DNA of 64,000 nt from Acidovorax sp. A1169 (GCF_030704685.1 NZ_JAUZDX010000003.1:1-64000); one strand, 5' to 3'; shown: positions 26,084 to 35,462, counted from the first letter of the stretch. Made by a program: numbers and translations. Notes: generated by a model not told the origin, from the sequence alone.

Positions 26084-26105
26084 TGACTTATACATCGTAT
26101 CTAGT
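26078..26105 (-). other. dif-like site, right copy with altered XerD arm
   Basis: Plus strand: AGATAATGACT, then TATACA, then TCGTATCTAGT. The last 17 bases match 24702-24718 exactly, while the first 11 (the XerD arm) do not match the dif consensus. One intact and one degenerate XerD arm around shared central and XerC-side sequence is the layout expected when a TLC-type element with a poor XerD site integrates at dif. Confidence 0.65.
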
Positions 26106-26182
26106 CACAGATGTTTGCTCCCCATAACCCATTCCTGTTTACGTTCTGCGTCTGCTGTGAGTTCCTTCGCCCTCACACAGGC

Positions 26183-28738
26183 TCACTTCAGCCCCTGGCC
26201 AAGGCCGTCCAGGCTGCGCTGCGCCAGGCTCATCTGCTCCAGCGGCGCCGGGCGGCCAAACCAGTAGCCCTGGGCGCTGGCGCAGCCCAGTTGCAGCAGG
26301 CGCCGGGCCTGGGCCTCGGTCTCCACACCCTCGGCTACGACCGTCACGCCAAAGCCCTTGGCCATGTGGAGTACGGCCGTGACGATGGCGGCATTCTGGG
26401 ACGACTCGACCAGGTCGCGCACGAAGGTCTGGTCGATCTTCAGGCAATCGAACGGCAAGCGGCTCAGGTACGCCAGCGATGTGTAGCCGGTGCCAAAGTC
26501 GTCGATGGCGATCTTCAGCCCCAGGGCACGCAGGCGCGAGAGCTGCTGGGCTGTCACGGCGTCGCCTTCGATCAGCACGGATTCGGTGAGCTCCAGCGTC
26601 AGGTGCGGTGCTGGCAGGCCACTGGCCTCCAGCGTGCGCTGCACCTGTTCGACGAAGTCCGACTGGATAAGCTGCCGGGCCGATACGTTGACGTGCAGGC
26701 CAAAGTCTTCGGGCAGGTACGGCAGCCGCTGCGCAATGTCCCGGGTGGCACGCAGCATGACCCAGTCGCCCAGCGCCAGGATCAGATCGCTTTCCTCGGC
26801 CATGGCGATGAACACGCCGGGCGGCACCATGCCGCGCGTGGGGCTGCGCCAGCGCAGCAAGGCCTCGGCACCCGTGACGCGGCCCGTGGCAAGCTCGATC
26901 ACCGGCTGGTAGTGCACGAGGAACTGGTCCTTGTCCAGCGCCTGCCGCAGTTCGGAGGCCAGCCGGGTGCGCTCCATCGCCTGGTCTGCCATGCCGGGTT
27001 CGAACACCATCCACTGGCTCTGGCCATGGCGCTTGGCCTCTCCCAGAGCGATGCTGCCGTTGCGCAGCCACTCTTCCAGCCCTTCGCCACGCAGGTGACC
27101 CGCCACCAGGCCCACCGAGGCGTACACCATGACCTCGTCGGCCCCGGCCGAGAACGGTGTGGCAAACAGGCCCAGCACGGCTTTGCCGAACCGCTCTGCG
27201 GACTGGTCCCCCTCTTCCTCCACCAGGCTCAGAAGGGCGAACTCGTCCCCGCCCACGCGGGCCAGCAGAACCGGCGCAGGAAAGTGCCCCCGCAGCCGGT
27301 TGGCGACGGCCTGCAGCAACCGGTCACCCGTGCCGTAGCCCACGCTGTCGTTGATGGCGCGGAAGGCGTTCAGCCCCACGAGGCTGAGCACGGCGCGTTT
27401 CGGCTCCGTCCACTGGACCTGTTCCAGCAATCCCCGGCGCGTGAGCAGCTGCGTGAGGCTGTCATGGGTGAGCAGCTCCTGCATCTGCTGGAACGAGCGT
27501 TGCAGCCGGTGGGCCATCTCGTTGAAGGCGAGCACGAGGACCGTGGTCTCCCGCAGGGGGCTGCTGTCAGCGATGTCCGTATCCCAGTCGCCACGCGCGA
27601 TCCGGTTGGCGGCCTCGGCCGTCCTGAGAATGGGCCGCGCCGCCCACTGAATCACCCACAGGCCGAGCAGGAGGCCGATGATGGCAATGGCGCCGGCCGC
27701 CAGCAGCGCCCCCTGGCCTGCACTGCGCGAATCTCCGAGCAGCTCGGACTCGGGCAGCAGCACCACGATGCGCCAGTCGATGCCACGGGGGTCCGCATAA
27801 GGTGTGACGCGGCCGAAATAGCGTGCGTCCAGGTGCTGGAAGTGAAAGCTCCCGCCAGCCGCCGCCGGAACCTCGCGCAAATAGCCCTCGGCCGTGCGGA
27901 TCTGGGCACTCGTGCTTTCCGAGATGCGCAGGCGCTCGCGCTGGCCTGCGGCATTGCGGCGGTCGCTGAGCACGGAACCCAGTTCCGAATGGGCCACGAT
28001 CAGGCCCAGCGCATCGACGATGAAAATCTGCCCCTGCCCGCGCAGCGGCTCCTCGCGCAGAAAGCGGTTCAGGCTGTCCAGCCGCACGTCGGCCTCCATG
28101 ACCCCCAGCAGGTTGCCGTCGGCTACCACCGGCGTTGCGGCCGAGATGGTGATGTCGCCCCGCTCGCCCGCCGTGGTGTAGATGGGGGACCAGCGCGACT
28201 GGCCCGACCCCGCCACCGGTGCATACCAGGGCCGCACACGCGGGTCATAGTTGGGAAAGGCCGCCGCCACCTTGCGCAGCGTATCGTCCTCGTACACATT
28301 CATCATGCCGTTCGTCGTGGCATCCTTGAGGATCAGGCGAAACCCCTCACCGGGCTCCCGGCGGATGCCGGTGTACTCCCCCGCCCTGCTCCCGAAGCTC
28401 AGCAGGCTGATCTGCTGCTGCCCGGCATACAGGTCGGAGAAGACGCCCCGCAGGTGGGTATAGACGGGGCGCAGGTTCCCCTCCTGGTACAGGCCATGGC
28501 GGCTTATCGCATCGGCCACCGTGCTCTGGATCAGGAACGGGGTTTCCAGAAACTCCGCCAGGCGCGCGCGCGAGTTGCCGGTAAGGGCCTCCAGCACACG
28601 CACACTCTCCTGGTCGATCAGCTGGCTGATCTGCCGGTGCTGCGTGACCGCCTGCAGGACGACTGTGGCCGCGAACAGCGCCGCAAAAGGCACCGCAATG
28701 GCGGTCCGCAGAGACAGCTGAAAGGCACGCATCCTCAT
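26183..28738 (-). CDS. dCACHE-HAMP-GGDEF-EAL protein
   Basis: 851 aa. An N-terminal membrane helix (residues 10-30), a periplasmic double-CACHE sensor (about 35-330), a second helix and HAMP (about 340-410), GGDEF (about 425-580) and EAL (about 590-845). The GGDEF signature ARVGGDEF is present, but the usual LDxDxFK metal loop reads LVGLNAFR, so the first metal Asp is lost and cyclase activity is doubtful. The EAL motifs EALLRW, NVSARQ, ELTES, DDFGTGYTS, KIDQTFV and AEGVET are intact. It probably hydrolyses c-di-GMP in response to an extracellular ligand. Confidence 0.9.
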   Translation of the reverse strand: MRMRAFQLSLRTAIAVPFAALFAATVVLQAVTQHRQISQLIDQESVRVLEALTGNSRARLAEFLETPFLIQSTVADAISRHGLYQEGNLRPVYTHLRGVFSDLYAGQQQISLLSFGSRAGEYTGIRREPGEGFRLILKDATTNGMMNVYEDDTLRKVAAAFPNYDPRVRPWYAPVAGSGQSRWSPIYTTAGERGDITISAATPVVADGNLLGVMEADVRLDSLNRFLREEPLRGQGQIFIVDALGLIVAHSELGSVLSDRRNAAGQRERLRISESTSAQIRTAEGYLREVPAAAGGSFHFQHLDARYFGRVTPYADPRGIDWRIVVLLPESELLGDSRSAGQGALLAAGAIAIIGLLLGLWVIQWAARPILRTAEAANRIARGDWDTDIADSSPLRETTVLVLAFNEMAHRLQRSFQQMQELLTHDSLTQLLTRRGLLEQVQWTEPKRAVLSLVGLNAFRAINDSVGYGTGDRLLQAVANRLRGHFPAPVLLARVGGDEFALLSLVEEEGDQSAERFGKAVLGLFATPFSAGADEVMVYASVGLVAGHLRGEGLEEWLRNGSIALGEAKRHGQSQWMVFEPGMADQAMERTRLASELRQALDKDQFLVHYQPVIELATGRVTGAEALLRWRSPTRGMVPPGVFIAMAEESDLILALGDWVMLRATRDIAQRLPYLPEDFGLHVNVSARQLIQSDFVEQVQRTLEASGLPAPHLTLELTESVLIEGDAVTAQQLSRLRALGLKIAIDDFGTGYTSLAYLSRLPFDCLKIDQTFVRDLVESSQNAAIVTAVLHMAKGFGVTVVAEGVETEAQARRLLQLGCASAQGYWFGRPAPLEQMSLAQRSLDGLGQGLK

Positions 28739-28791
28739 TCGCTCCGGTTACGGGCCCGCTGCATGCAACACGCGTGCCCGCAATGGTGGCG

Positions 28792-30600
28792 TCATGCAAG
28801 CACGCCCTGGCGGCCGCCGAGCACCTGCGCCAGCGGCACGGGGTAGCCGACGGCGTAGCCCTGGGCGTAGTGCACGCCAATGTCCCGCAGCAGGGCCACC
28901 AGGGCCTGGCTCTCGACGAACTCCGCCACGGTGCGCTTGCCCATCAGGCAGCCGATCTCGTGGATGGACTTGACCATGGCCAAGCTCACCGGGTCGCGGT
29001 CGATGTCGCGCACGAACTGGCCGTCGATCTTGAGCACGTCGACCGGCAGGTTGCGCAGGTAGGCAAACGAGGACAGTCCGCTGCCAAAATCGTCCAGCGC
29101 GATCTTGCAGCCACAGGCACGCAGGGTCTCGATGAAGTGATTGGCCGTATGCAGGTTGCTGATGGCCGCTGTCTCGGTGATTTCGAAGCACAGCTTGGAG
29201 CACGGCACATCGGCATTCTGCAGTGCCTCCAGAACGAAAGCGGTGAAGGCCGCGTCCCCGAGCGACTGGCCCGACAGGTTGATCGAGCACTGCCCGATGC
29301 GGCTCTGCTGCGCGACCACCCAGCGCAGCGCATGGGTGACGACCCAGCGGTCCACGCGGGCGGCCAGGTGGTAGCGCTCGGCGGCCGGCATGAACAGCCC
29401 TGGCAGCACCAGTTCGCCCTGCTCGCTGCGGATGCGCAGCAGGATCTCGCAGTGCAATCCCTGTGACTCACCGCCCTGCAGCGGCACGATGGGCTGCGCA
29501 TACAGCTCAAAACGGTCGTGCAGCAGGGCATGTTCGATGCGGCTCACCCACTCCATCACGCCATAGCGCTGCGCCAGCGCCGGGTCATCGATGGCGTACA
29601 CGTGGATGCGGCTGCGCCCTGCGTCCTTGGCCACGTAGCAAGCGCTGTCGGCCGCCTGCAGCAGGGCGCCCACGCTTTCGGTCTGCGCGTCCAGCGCCAC
29701 CATGCCGATGCTGACGCCGACGCCAAAGCGCTGCTCCAGCCACACGAAGTGGTAGCCTGCCAGGCGCTGCTGCAGCCGCTCGGCCACCTGCAGGGCGGCG
29801 GCCACGCCGTGGCCGGCCAGCAGGATGCCGAATTCATCCCCGCCGATGCGGCACAGCAGGTCGTCCTCGGCCAGCAGGCCGGCAAACAGCTGGGCGATCT
29901 CGCGCAGCATGGCATCGCCTGCCGCGTGGCCGCAGGTGTCGTTCACGACCTTGAACTCGTCCAGATCCAGGTAGCAAACCACATGCTGCAGCGCGTGGCC
30001 GCGCGTGCGCTCCACGGCATGGGCCAGGGCCTGCTCGAACGCGCGCCGGTTGCCCAGCCCCGTGAGCTCGTCGTGGGTCGCCTGGTAGGCCATCTCGCGG
30101 CTCAGGCGGCGCTGCTCGGTCACATCGCGGAACACCAGCACCGCGCCCTGCACTTCGCCATCCGCATCCTTGATGGGCGACACCGTCGCCTCCACCAGCA
30201 CCCGGCCACCGTGCAGGGTCTGCAAATGCAGCTCCGGATGGCGCTGGGCCTGCGCTGTCGCAATGGTGCTGGCCACCATGTCGGGCGCCGGCTGCGTCGA
30301 TCCATCCGCAGCGAGCAGACCGAACACCTCGCCGTAGGGCCTGCCCACGGCGGCGGTCAGGCTCCAGCCGGTCAACACCTCTGCCGCCGGGTTGATATAG
30401 AGCAGGTGCCCCTGCGCATTGGTCGAGATCACCGCATCGCCAATCGAGTGCAGCGTGACCTGCAGGCGCTCCTTCTCATGGTAGAGCGCGTCTTCGGCCT
30501 CCTTGCGGGCCTGCATGAAGCGCACACGGTCCATGGCCACCGCCACATGGGCCGCCATGGCCTGCATGAAGTCGATGTGCCAGGGCAAGGGCGGGCGCAC
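28792..30600 (-). CDS. PAS-GGDEF-EAL protein, downstream part of a gene split by a stop
   Basis: 602 aa from GTG 30600, the first start after an in-frame TAA. It begins in the last helix of a GAF domain (MAAHVAVAMDRVRF), then PAS (about 50-170), GGDEF (about 180-340) and EAL (about 350-600). The cyclase residues are intact: YLDLDEFKVVND, HAAGD and RIGGDEF. The EAL domain uses EILLRI with the other metal motifs present (INLSGQ, EITET, DDFGSGLSS, KIDGQF, AEFVES). In frame with the GAF gene at 30616-31059; only five codons separate them. It makes or degrades c-di-GMP if translated. Confidence 0.85.
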   Translation of the reverse strand: MRPPLPWHIDFMQAMAAHVAVAMDRVRFMQARKEAEDALYHEKERLQVTLHSIGDAVISTNAQGHLLYINPAAEVLTGWSLTAAVGRPYGEVFGLLAADGSTQPAPDMVASTIATAQAQRHPELHLQTLHGGRVLVEATVSPIKDADGEVQGAVLVFRDVTEQRRLSREMAYQATHDELTGLGNRRAFEQALAHAVERTRGHALQHVVCYLDLDEFKVVNDTCGHAAGDAMLREIAQLFAGLLAEDDLLCRIGGDEFGILLAGHGVAAALQVAERLQQRLAGYHFVWLEQRFGVGVSIGMVALDAQTESVGALLQAADSACYVAKDAGRSRIHVYAIDDPALAQRYGVMEWVSRIEHALLHDRFELYAQPIVPLQGGESQGLHCEILLRIRSEQGELVLPGLFMPAAERYHLAARVDRWVVTHALRWVVAQQSRIGQCSINLSGQSLGDAAFTAFVLEALQNADVPCSKLCFEITETAAISNLHTANHFIETLRACGCKIALDDFGSGLSSFAYLRNLPVDVLKIDGQFVRDIDRDPVSLAMVKSIHEIGCLMGKRTVAEFVESQALVALLRDIGVHYAQGYAVGYPVPLAQVLGGRQGVLA

Positions 30601-30615
30601 GCCTTCCGCATCGCC

Positions 30616-31059
30616 TTAGGTGCCCATGCCCACGGCACCCAGCCGCTGCTCCGCCATGATCAACGGCACATTGATGATGGTGCGGTTGTCCAGCGCCGCC
30701 ACGATCTCCTTGTTGGTGCGCGGGTCGGTGCGTGCGTCGACCACCACCACCACATGGTCCGCAGCAATGATCTCCTGGACCATGCTGTCGCCCGCGATGG
30801 GTATTTCCGTGGTGTCGATGGCCCGGGCGAAGGCCGGGTCGCTGATCTGGCTCGAATGCAGCACGATCGATACGAACCCCGGCTTCAGCCCGTACACGCC
30901 CAGCCAGCAATGGGGGTAGCCCAGCACCTGCTCTGCCACCGGGGACACCGCATCCAGGATATCGGGCAGGCTCCACGCCCGCTCCAGGCGCTTGCACAGC
31001 TGCAGCAAGGCCTTGGTGTGCGAAGGCGCTTCGGTCGTGGTGGCCGTCAGGTCGCTCAT
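30616..31059 (-). CDS. GAF-domain protein, upstream part of a gene split by a stop
   Basis: 147 aa from ATG 31059. It holds most of a GAF domain: WSLPDILDAVSPVAEQVLGY, GDSMVQEIIAADHVVVVVDA, NRTIINVPLIMAEQRLGAVG, and then stops at a TAA (30616-30618). The next codons continue in the same frame and complete the GAF fold in the downstream GGDEF-EAL gene, so this was one gene of about 755 codons. The mutation is a single nonsense codon, with no frameshift. Either a fresh pseudogene, two separately translated parts, or a sequence error. Confidence 0.75.
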   Translation of the reverse strand: MSDLTATTTEAPSHTKALLQLCKRLERAWSLPDILDAVSPVAEQVLGYPHCWLGVYGLKPGFVSIVLHSSQISDPAFARAIDTTEIPIAGDSMVQEIIAADHVVVVVDARTDPRTNKEIVAALDNRTIINVPLIMAEQRLGAVGMGT

Positions 31060-31167
31060 GAACGCAGTGTATCCAAGGGTTTCATCAAAACCCCGCGCAT
31101 CGGGCAGTTTGTTGATGATTGTTTACACCCATGGGACGGGAATTCGCGCTGTGATAGCTTGTGCCCC

Positions 31168-31401
31168 ATGGAGTATGTCGATTTTGTGGTGTCCTGGCTG
31201 GGCGGCAACCCCAGGATGGTGACCGCCTGGGCCTTGGTGCTCATGCTGGCGCTTGCCTGGCTGTGGCGCGGCCACCGGGCCAACAAGGAGCGCGCCCGCT
31301 TCAAACCCTTGCCGCGCAGCCGCGCAAAACAGGCCGGCGCCAAGGGGGCCGGTACGGTCGTCACCCCCAAGGCCCAGCGGCGCGTGCGACCACGCCGGTA
31401 G
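31168..31401 (+). CDS. Small membrane protein, hypothetical
   Basis: 77 aa from ATG 31168. One transmembrane helix (MVTAWALVLMLALAWLW) is followed by a strongly basic tail ending VRPRR. No family recognised and no clear ribosome binding site. It lies between the c-di-GMP gene on the other strand and an SDR gene 43 bp downstream. Confidence 0.45.
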   Translation: MEYVDFVVSWLGGNPRMVTAWALVLMLALAWLWRGHRANKERARFKPLPRSRAKQAGAKGAGTVVTPKAQRRVRPRR

Positions 31402-31444
31402 GCCAGTGCCACCGCGTGCCAGGCAAACCGCTACCATCCCGGGC

Positions 31445-32248
31445 ATGACATTGCCTACTGCGCCCTCCCCCATCGCCTCTTCCACCGTCCACTTCGGCCA
31501 CCAGGGCCGTGTCTGCATCGTCACCGGGGGCGCGCAAGGCATCGGCGAGGCCTGCGTGCGGCGCTTTGCCCGCGAGGGCGCGCACACGGTGATTGCCGAC
31601 GTCGACGATGCCCGGGGTACGGCCCTGGCGCAGGAGCTCGGTGCGCTCTACGTGCGCTGCGACGTGGGCGACAAGGCGGCAGTGGATGCCCTGGTGGCGC
31701 ACACGCTGCAGGCCCATGGCCGGGTGGACGTGCTGGTCAACAACGCCGGCATCTTCCGCGCAGCGGATTTCCTCGAAGTGACTGAGGAAGACTTCGACGC
31801 CGTGCTGCGCGTCAACCTCAAGGGCTCGTTCCTGGTGGGCCAGGCCGTGGCGCGTGCCATGGTGGCCTCGGGCGGCGGCTCCATCGTCAACATGAGCTCG
31901 GTCAACGGCGTGCTCACCATCCCCAGCATCTCCAGCTACAACGTGAGCAAGGGCGGCATCAACCAGCTCACGCGCGTGATGGCGCTGGCCCTGGCCGACA
32001 AGAACGTGCGCGTGAATGCGGTTGCGCCCGGCACCATCGCCACCGAACTGGCGGCCAAGGCCGTGCTCACCAGCGACGAGGCAAAGGCCAAGATCATGTC
32101 GCGCACACCCATGAAGCGCCTGGGCGACCCGGCCGAGATCGCCGACGTGGTGGCCTGGCTGGCCAGCGATGCGGCCAGCTACGTCACCGGCGAGATCGTC
32201 ACCGTGGACGGTGGGCGCATGACGCTGAACTACACCGTGCCAGTCTGA
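31445..32248 (+). CDS. SDR family oxidoreductase
   Basis: 267 aa from ATG 31445. Classical short-chain dehydrogenase: the Rossmann glycine motif TGGAQGIG near the N-terminus, CDVGDK, NNAGIF, Ser in NMSSVNG, catalytic YNVSK, and the C-terminal YVTGEIVTVDGGR. Asp in IADVDDA after the second strand favours NAD over NADP. The substrate is not determined. Its stop overlaps by 19 bp the end of the convergent MATE gene, as that gene would read without its duplication. Confidence 0.9.
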   Translation: MTLPTAPSPIASSTVHFGHQGRVCIVTGGAQGIGEACVRRFAREGAHTVIADVDDARGTALAQELGALYVRCDVGDKAAVDALVAHTLQAHGRVDVLVNNAGIFRAADFLEVTEEDFDAVLRVNLKGSFLVGQAVARAMVASGGGSIVNMSSVNGVLTIPSISSYNVSKGGINQLTRVMALALADKNVRVNAVAPGTIATELAAKAVLTSDEAKAKIMSRTPMKRLGDPAEIADVVAWLASDAASYVTGEIVTVDGGRMTLNYTVPV

Positions 32249-33689
32249 CGCCTGAGCAGCCCTGCCGGGCTGCTCGGCCAACCCACGCGGCCAAACCAGG
32301 CGCCGCCGGCAATTGCCCATCCGATCACGATGCCGTAGACCACCAGCGCCACACCCTGGGCGGCAAACACGCCGGCCAGGCCGCCGTCCCAGCGCAGCGC
32401 CAGCCACCCGCCCACCACGGCGATCACCAGCCTTGCCAGGTTGCCGGCCTTGCCAGGTTGCCGGCCACCGGCCAGAACAGGCGCCCTGCCCCCTGCGAGG
32501 CGAAGTACAGCACCAGCCCCAGGCCGAAAAAGCCATACACCGGGCCCACCGTGCGCAGGTACTGGCTGCCTGCGGCGATCATGGCCGGGTCGCTGGCGAA
32601 CAGTGACAGCCAGGTGGCGGGAAAAAATGCGGCCCACAGGCCGATGGCCTCGGTCATGCCAAACGCCATGGCGGCGCCGATCCAGGTGGCGCGCAGGGCA
32701 CGCTCGCGCTGGCCCGCGCCGATGCAGGTGCCGACCATGGCCACCAGGGGCGCGCCAAAGCCGAACACCAAAGGCACCATCAGGTATTCGAGCCGCGATG
32801 CCGTGCCGTAGCCGGCGATGGCCGCCGTGCCGAAGCCGCCCACCAGCGCCGTGGTGACGCCGATGGCCACGTTGGTCGCCACGGTGGAGACCGCCCCCAC
32901 CAGGCCCACGCGCAGAATATCCACGAACAGCGCCCAGCGCAGTTGCAACCCCTTGAACGCGGGCCGCAGCAGGCTGCGCGGCGACCACAGGTACCAGGCC
33001 AGCACGGCACTGCCCAGCACGTAATAGGCCATGAGCGCGATGGCACCGCCCGCAATGCCCAGGCCCGGCAGTGGGCCCCAGCCGAAGATCAGCAGCGGCG
33101 ACAGGGGGATGAGCACCAGCGCGCCCCACACCGTGACATAGGCCGGCACGGCCATGTTGCCCGTGCCGCGGATGATGGCCGCCAGGGTGTTAAACACCCA
33201 GACGCACACCGCGCCGGCAAACACCCAGTTCGAATAGATCAGTGCTGCCTCCAGCGCGCCCCCTGCCCCGCCCATGCGGGTGTAGAGCCAGCGCCCGCCC
33301 CCCACCACGGCCAGGGTGAACACGAGCGAAAACACCAGCCCGATGACCAGCGCATGCAGCACCAGCGCGTCCGCGTCCTCGCGCCGGCGCGCACCCAGCG
33401 CCCGCGCAATGGCTGCCGCCACGCCGCCGCCAATGGCGCCGGCCGACATCATCTGCATCAGCATCACCACCGGGAACACCAGCGCCATGCCGGCCAGCGC
33501 ATCGGTGCCGAGCTTGCCGACGAAATAGGTCTCGATCAGGCCCACGCCGGCCTGGGCCAGCATCACCAGCACATTCGGGGCCGCCATGCGCAGCAGCGTG
33601 GAGGCGATGGGTGCCTCCAGCAGCATGCGGGTGCGCGGGTTCATCGCAGCCGCGCCCGCAGGGGCCGCAGGATGGGCAGCAGTGCTCAT
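32230..33689 (-). pseudogene. MATE family efflux transporter broken by a 17-bp tandem duplication
   Basis: From ATG 33689 the frame encodes a MATE-type antiporter with paired hydrophobic halves (VETYF-like LIETYFVGKLGTDALAG, many transmembrane helices) but stops early at 32424 after a foreign tail. At 32431-32464 the 17-mer CCTTGCCAGGTTGCCGG occurs twice in tandem. Removing one copy restores the frame to 32230 and gives about 480 aa with LVIAVVGGWLALRW and the last helices, the normal family length. ATGA overlap with the MaoC gene start side places it last in the MFS-MaoC-MATE operon. Confidence 0.8.
32431..32464. repeat. Perfect 17-bp tandem duplication
   Basis: CCTTGCCAGGTTGCCGG at 32431-32447 and again at 32448-32464 without spacer. 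Seventeen is not a multiple of three, so it frameshifts the MATE gene. Such duplications arise by slippage and can revert. Confidence 0.85.
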
Positions 33690-34162
33690 GGTGCAGCCCC
33701 GGGCTTGCGCGGCACGACTATACGCACGGTGGAGACCTGCAGCACCTCGTCGTTCTGGTTGCGCGTTTCGCTGCGGATGGTGACCATGCCGCGGTCGGGC
33801 CTGGACTTGGAGGGGGTGGCCTCCATGACCTCACTCACCACGTGCAGCACGTCCGTGGGTCGCGTGGGCCGGGGCCAGGCCACGTCGCCACTGGCCCCGA
33901 TGATGCCCCCGGCCACGGGCAGCCCTGTGGTCACCTGCAGGCGCATGGTGATGGCCGCCGTGTGCCAGCCGCTGGCCGCCAGGCCGCCGAACAAAGATCC
34001 CTTGGCAGCGGCATCGTCCATATGGAAGGGCTGCGGATCGAACTGCCTTGCAAAGGCAATGATCTGCTCGGCGTCCATCGCATGTTCACCGCTCTTGAAG
34101 CGGCGGCCCACGGCCATGTCATCGAAATACAAGGCTTGCACTGCAGTAGTGGTATCGGTCAT
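33686..34162 (-). CDS. MaoC family hotdog-fold hydratase
   Basis: 158 aa from ATG 34162 (a TTG lies two codons earlier). It carries the MaoC hydratase motif: FARQFDPQPFHMDDAAAKGS, where Asp and His act on an enoyl-thioester, followed by FGGLAASGWHTAAITMRL. Probably an enoyl-CoA hydratase acting on an unknown acyl-CoA. Its stop overlaps the MATE start by four bases, and it follows the MFS gene by about 35 bp, so all are transcribed together behind a MarR gene. Confidence 0.87.
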   Translation of the reverse strand: MTDTTTAVQALYFDDMAVGRRFKSGEHAMDAEQIIAFARQFDPQPFHMDDAAAKGSLFGGLAASGWHTAAITMRLQVTTGLPVAGGIIGASGDVAWPRPTRPTDVLHVVSEVMEATPSKSRPDRGMVTIRSETRNQNDEVLQVSTVRIVVPRKPGAAP

Positions 34163-34196
34163 GTTCAACAGACTCTCTGGAAACGGTGCCGGGGTA

Positions 34197-35462
34197 TCAG
34201 GCGGCTGCGGGAACCAGGCGCTTGAGCGGCGCCTCGCGGATCGGCAGGTTCACCAGCGCGGCACCCAGGGCCAACGCGATGTCGATGTACCAGACCCAGT
34301 CGTAGCTGCCCGTGGCCTGGAACACGCTGCCGCCCAGGTAGGCGCCGAAGAAGCCGCCGATCTGGTGCGACAGCATCACCACGCCGAACAGCATTGCCAT
34401 GTTGGCCGTGCCGAACATCTTGGCCACCAGGCCGGCCGTGGGCGGAACGGTGGACAGAAAGGTCACGCCCATCACTGCGGCAAAGATCAGCATCACGGCC
34501 GTGGTCTTGGGGGCGAACAGAAAGACCAGCACCGCCAGGCCGCGCGTGGCGTACAGCAGCGACAGCAGCGACTTCATGCGCCAACGGCCCACCGCCCAGC
34601 CCATGGCCAGGCTGCCGATGATGTTGAACAGGCCGATCATCGCCAGCGACCAGCCGCCCACCTCGGGTGGCAGACCGCAGGCGGCCACCACACCGGGCAG
34701 ATGCGTTGCCAAAAAGGCCACGTGAAAACCGCACACCAGAAAGCCCGCCGACAGGTACAGGTAGCTGCGCGTGCCCAGCGCCTGGGCAATGGCTTCGCGC
34801 GCCGTCAGCGCCTTCACGCCCGATGCTGCTGCGGCCTGTGCCGCCAGTGCCTTCGAGTTGCCCTTGAGCACGAAGACCGCCGGCAGGGCCAGCAGCACCA
34901 GCACGCCCAGCCACTGCATGGCACTGGCCCAGCCCACCGCAGCCGTGAGGCCAATGGCAATAGGCGCCATGGCAAACTGGCCGAACGAGCCGCCCGCGTT
35001 GACGATGCCAGTGGCCAGGCCGCGCTTGTTGGCGGGCACCAGCCGCGTGCTGGCGGCCATCAGCACCGAGGGGCCGGCCATGCCGGCTCCGCCCGCCGCC
35101 AGCACGCCAATGGCAAAAATCAGCCCGGCCGTCGTCGTCATCAGCGGGGTGATGAACGTGCCCAGCGCCACCAGCACCACCCCCAGAAAGATCACGCGCC
35201 CGGTGCCAATGCGGTCGGCCACCGCACCTGCAAACGGCTGCGTGAGGCCCCACCACAGCTGGCCAAAGGCAAACGCCAGGCTGATGCTGCCCACGCCCAG
35301 GCCCGTGGACGTGTTCAGGGAAGAGAGGAACAAGCCCATGGTCTGGCGCGTGCCCATGGTGAGGGCAAAGGCGCCTGCAGCCGCCATCAGCACCAGCCAG
35401 ATGGCGATGGGTGGGACGGCAGGCTTGGCCGCCGAAGGTGCGGAAACGGTGTCATTCGCCAT
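34197..35462 (-). CDS. MFS transporter
   Basis: 421 aa from ATG 35462. Twelve hydrophobic segments, with the loop 2-3 signature FAGAVADRIGTGRVI and a second-half VGRWRMKSL loop. It resembles the monocarboxylate/OFA-type carriers (TMGTRQTMGLFLSSLN in helix 1). The substrate is probably an organic acid, by inference from the MaoC gene and MarR control. Its start overlaps the 3' end of the MarR gene by 11 bp. Confidence 0.87.
   Translation of the reverse strand: MANDTVSAPSAAKPAVPPIAIWLVLMAAAGAFALTMGTRQTMGLFLSSLNTSTGLGVGSISLAFAFGQLWWGLTQPFAGAVADRIGTGRVIFLGVVLVALGTFITPLMTTTAGLIFAIGVLAAGGAGMAGPSVLMAASTRLVPANKRGLATGIVNAGGSFGQFAMAPIAIGLTAAVGWASAMQWLGVLVLLALPAVFVLKGNSKALAAQAAAASGVKALTAREAIAQALGTRSYLYLSAGFLVCGFHVAFLATHLPGVVAACGLPPEVGGWSLAMIGLFNIIGSLAMGWAVGRWRMKSLLSLLYATRGLAVLVFLFAPKTTAVMLIFAAVMGVTFLSTVPPTAGLVAKMFGTANMAMLFGVVMLSHQIGGFFGAYLGGSVFQATGSYDWVWYIDIALALGAALVNLPIREAPLKRLVPAAA

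Noticed and set aside
26111..28846. Long plus-strand frame opposite the GGDEF-EAL gene
   Set aside because: It mirrors the codon pattern of the real minus-strand gene in GC-rich DNA, has no recognisable domain and no ribosome binding site.
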